A stretch of DNA of 7,166 nt from the NCBI GenBank assembly GCA_003819975.1, contig RPPU01000234.1:1-7166 (forward strand), written 5' to 3'. Made by a program: the position numbers and the translations under genes. Shown in pieces: positions 5,692 through 7,166 of the stretch. This DNA is from Desulfobacteraceae bacterium (GTDB taxonomy: Bacteria; Desulfobacterota; DSM-4660; Desulfatiglandales; HGW-15). Each line of letters begins with the position of its first letter. Positions within the stretch are counted from its first letter, which is position 1. Below the pieces are notes generated by a model, which had not been told where the DNA came from, ran no database searches, and saw only the letters and a list, made by a program, of their open reading frames with translations.

Positions 5692-6087
5692 TTAAGGATA
5701 CCACCAGAAATCGTTATTCTCGACCGGATCAAGGATCTTATACTGACCATCGATAAAAACCACGGGCGATACCTTGGTTTCTTCCGATCCTTCATGGATC
5801 AAGCGGTCAACCATCATCATCCAGCCTTTAATAAAGCCGTGTTTCTTGAAAGCTTGCAGGCTATAAGTACTGCAGGAAGGCTGGCTCGGGCAGCGGCTGC
5901 CGTCCACCGGTGAAATATTCTTTTGAAAAAAGGTGATCAGCCGGACCCCTAGGTTTTGGCCTTGATGCACACCCGTTCCGGGACCGGAGGCTGTGGGCGG
6001 CAAGTCATCTTTTTCATTGGCGCGGACGAAGGTCCCCAGGTTGAACCACACCAAGACTAAAATTAAAAATATCTTTACGGTTTTCAT
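5692..6087 (-). CDS. yidD: Exported YidD-family protein
   Basis: Classical YidD is a small protein at the inner face of the membrane, encoded between rnpA and yidC, that helps insert membrane proteins. This product has 131 residues and carries the family core at about 48-98: RLITFFQKNISP, then RCPSQPSCSTYS with Cys66 and Cys72, then KKHGFIKGW and DRLIHE. Three things differ from the classical form. Residues 1-23 form a signal peptide (IFLILVLVWFNL, then VRA), so the domain would sit outside the cytoplasm. The usual Arg-Cys-x-Pro end of the domain is replaced by HEGSEE. A C-terminal extension ends in DPVENNDFWWYP. ATG 6087 has AGG eight bases upstream. It lies 12 bases after a small frame and 25 bases before the TPR gene. 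No rnpA, yidC or rpmH is nearby, so this is probably a paralogue. Confidence 0.85.
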   Translation of the reverse strand: MKTVKIFLILVLVWFNLGTFVRANEKDDLPPTASGPGTGVHQGQNLGVRLITFFQKNISPVDGSRCPSQPSCSTYSLQAFKKHGFIKGWMMMVDRLIHEGSEETKVSPVVFIDGQYKILDPVENNDFWWYP

Positions 6088-6099
6088 TTTTTCAACCTG

Positions 6100-6327
6100 T
6101 TAAAAGGATGGAAATATGGCCAAACCATAATAGACAATGGACGGCAAGTCAAGCAGGAACCGGGCGGCCCTTTTGATCGGGTATGACGCGGCTATAAAAA
6201 GGCGGCCATCGACCGGAAAGACGCGGACCTGTCCCTTTTGACCTATGAATACGGCGAATCCATCAAGATGTTTGCTTTCCGCAAGGTCTCTGATTTTTCG
6301 GGAACCATCGCGCATGAATTGGATCAC
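6100..6327 (-). CDS. Unrecognised small protein between feoB and yidD
   Basis: From GTG 6327 the frame has 75 residues. ATG 6315 would give 71. It ends 12 bases before the yidD start, as expected inside a packed operon. The codons look natural for these neighbours, and the translation has strand-like parts (FAVFIGQKGQVRVFPVDGRL) and a hydrophobic end (LLDLPSIVYYGLAIFPSF). Upstream, the same frame stays open back to the feoB stop codon and includes a DRCDHC motif but no standard start. A possible Shine-Dalgarno (AAAGAGGT, 6356-6363) is too far from the GTG. The plus strand is also open here, but that frame never closes before it becomes the shadow of feoB. It is a real small gene, a decayed one, or chance. 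Confidence 0.42.
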   Translation of the reverse strand: MIQFMRDGSRKIRDLAESKHLDGFAVFIGQKGQVRVFPVDGRLFIAASYPIKRAARFLLDLPSIVYYGLAIFPSF

Positions 6328-6366
6328 GAAGCAATGATCGCAGCGGTCAGGGACCTCTTTAAAAAA

Positions 6367-7166
6367 TCAAAAGAGGGCAAAACCCAGGCGAAAGAGCAGC
6401 GCCATCAGGATCCCCAGAATCGTCGTAAAGAGAAGCACAACGAGCATACCGCGGGTCCCCAGCACCGAGCGCAGCATGCCCAGGGTGGCCAGGCAGGGGA
6501 CATAAAAAAGGCTGAAAACCGTAAAAACGAACATCTGGGCTTGCGTCATCACCGCCGCGAAATTGTTGGTGCCCAAGGCTTGGACCAGCATGATCAAAGT
6601 CAGTTCCTTGCGCAGAATCCCGAAGACCAGGGTGATCCCGACGACTTCGGGCAAGCCCAGCACGGTATGAACCAGAGGCGCAAGCACGCTATTGATACTC
6701 TCGGAAAGCCGGAAGTACTCCAGCAAGCTCAGAACCACGCTGCCGACTATGAGCAGCGGCCAGGCAATGACGATGAATTCCCGCAGCCGGAACCAGGTCT
6801 TTTTCCAAAGGGCCCGGAAACCGGGTAACCGGTAGGGCGGAATTTCCAAAACCAGACCGGGTGAGTATTCCGGCAGCAGTCTGGAGAGCACTTTACCTGC
6901 CGCGCCGATCACCAGAATGTTCAAAAGATACAAAAGCAGGGCTTGCCAGGGTCCTATATAAAAACCGACCAGACCGAAGATCACGGTGGAACGGGCCGCG
7001 CAAGGAATCAGAGTCACAAGGGTGGCGGTGATGTAGCGGTCGCGCGGTTTTTCCAGTATGCGGGTGGACATAATGGCGGGCACGTTGCAACCGTAGCTAA
7101 GCACAAAGGGAATGATCGATTTCCCGTGCAAGCCCAGGCGATGCATGATCGAATCCATCAGAAAGG
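6367..7166 (-). CDS. feoB: Ferrous iron transporter FeoB, C-terminal part, 5' end outside the window
   Basis: FeoB is an inner-membrane Fe(II) transporter with an N-terminal G-protein domain and C-terminal Gate regions. Only the last 265 or so residues are seen, and the frame is open to the window edge. The first Gate motif is intact (GLHGKSIIPFVLSYGCNVPAIM, with the conserved Cys), followed by IPCAARSTVIFGLVGF. The block FGILRKELTLIML and the final motif LFYVPCLATLGMLR, with its conserved Cys, are typical of the family. About seven hydrophobic segments are visible. The protein ends with LFRLGFALF and a TGA. The G domain, and any FeoA gene, would lie beyond the right edge. It heads the leftward gene cluster within this window. 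Iron-dependent control would have to act upstream of the window. Confidence 0.95.
   Translation of the reverse strand, partial: FLMDSIMHRLGLHGKSIIPFVLSYGCNVPAIMSTRILEKPRDRYITATLVTLIPCAARSTVIFGLVGFYIGPWQALLLYLLNILVIGAAGKVLSRLLPEYSPGLVLEIPPYRLPGFRALWKKTWFRLREFIVIAWPLLIVGSVVLSLLEYFRLSESINSVLAPLVHTVLGLPEVVGITLVFGILRKELTLIMLVQALGTNNFAAVMTQAQMFVFTVFSLFYVPCLATLGMLRSVLGTRGMLVVLLFTTILGILMALLFRLGFALF

Noticed and set aside
5667..5795. N-terminal extension of the TPR protein
   Set aside because: It overlaps the yidD coding region and would bury the signal peptide. ATG 5666 begins directly with a typical signal sequence.
6238..6828. Plus-strand frame of 196 codons starting with protein-like sequence
   Set aside because: Most of it is antisense to feoB and reads as a Gln/His/Arg-rich shadow. 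It has no Shine-Dalgarno and no stop before entering feoB.

Overview
The window looks like chromosome from a Gram-negative, probably anaerobic or microaerophilic bacterium. Three exported proteins with ordinary Sec signal peptides, a FeoB ferrous-iron transporter and a signal-peptide YidD next to a TPR protein fit Desulfobacterota-like (old Deltaproteobacteria) genomes best. That placement is an inference from gene style and order, not a measurement.

Left part, plus strand (1-2145). This part is A+T-rich up to about 1650. It holds the 3' end of a small membrane protein with a PH-like C-terminal region, then about 310 bases with only degraded or very small reading frames and a good sigma70-type promoter (619-647). 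Next comes an exported protein of 308 residues whose C-terminal half resembles the CsgG/LpoB/TolB-N style periplasmic fold. After a 266-base gap with a second very good promoter (1801-1829) there is a small cytoplasmic protein of 81 residues with a perfect Shine-Dalgarno sequence.

Middle (2208-2414). A perfect long hairpin with T-runs on both sides (2208-2239) is where the two transcription directions meet. A minus-strand initiator tRNA (tRNA-fMet, CAU) with encoded CCA follows, with its own promoter behind it.

Right part, minus strand (2533-7166). Six closely packed genes read leftward: feoB (3' part only), an unrecognised small frame, an exported YidD-family protein, an exported TPR protein with a hydrophobic C-terminal domain, an M24 (Xaa-Pro type) metallopeptidase and xerD. 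Gaps are 2 to 39 bases except for 162 bases before xerD, so they probably form one transcription unit. The iron transporter, peptidase and recombinase have clear individual roles. The YidD/TPR pair looks like a functional unit in the cell envelope and is the most interesting part of the window. The 162-base gap holds a perfect 24-base palindrome.

No CRISPR array, insertion sequence, phage gene or toxin-antitoxin pair was found. Most genes belong to known families.
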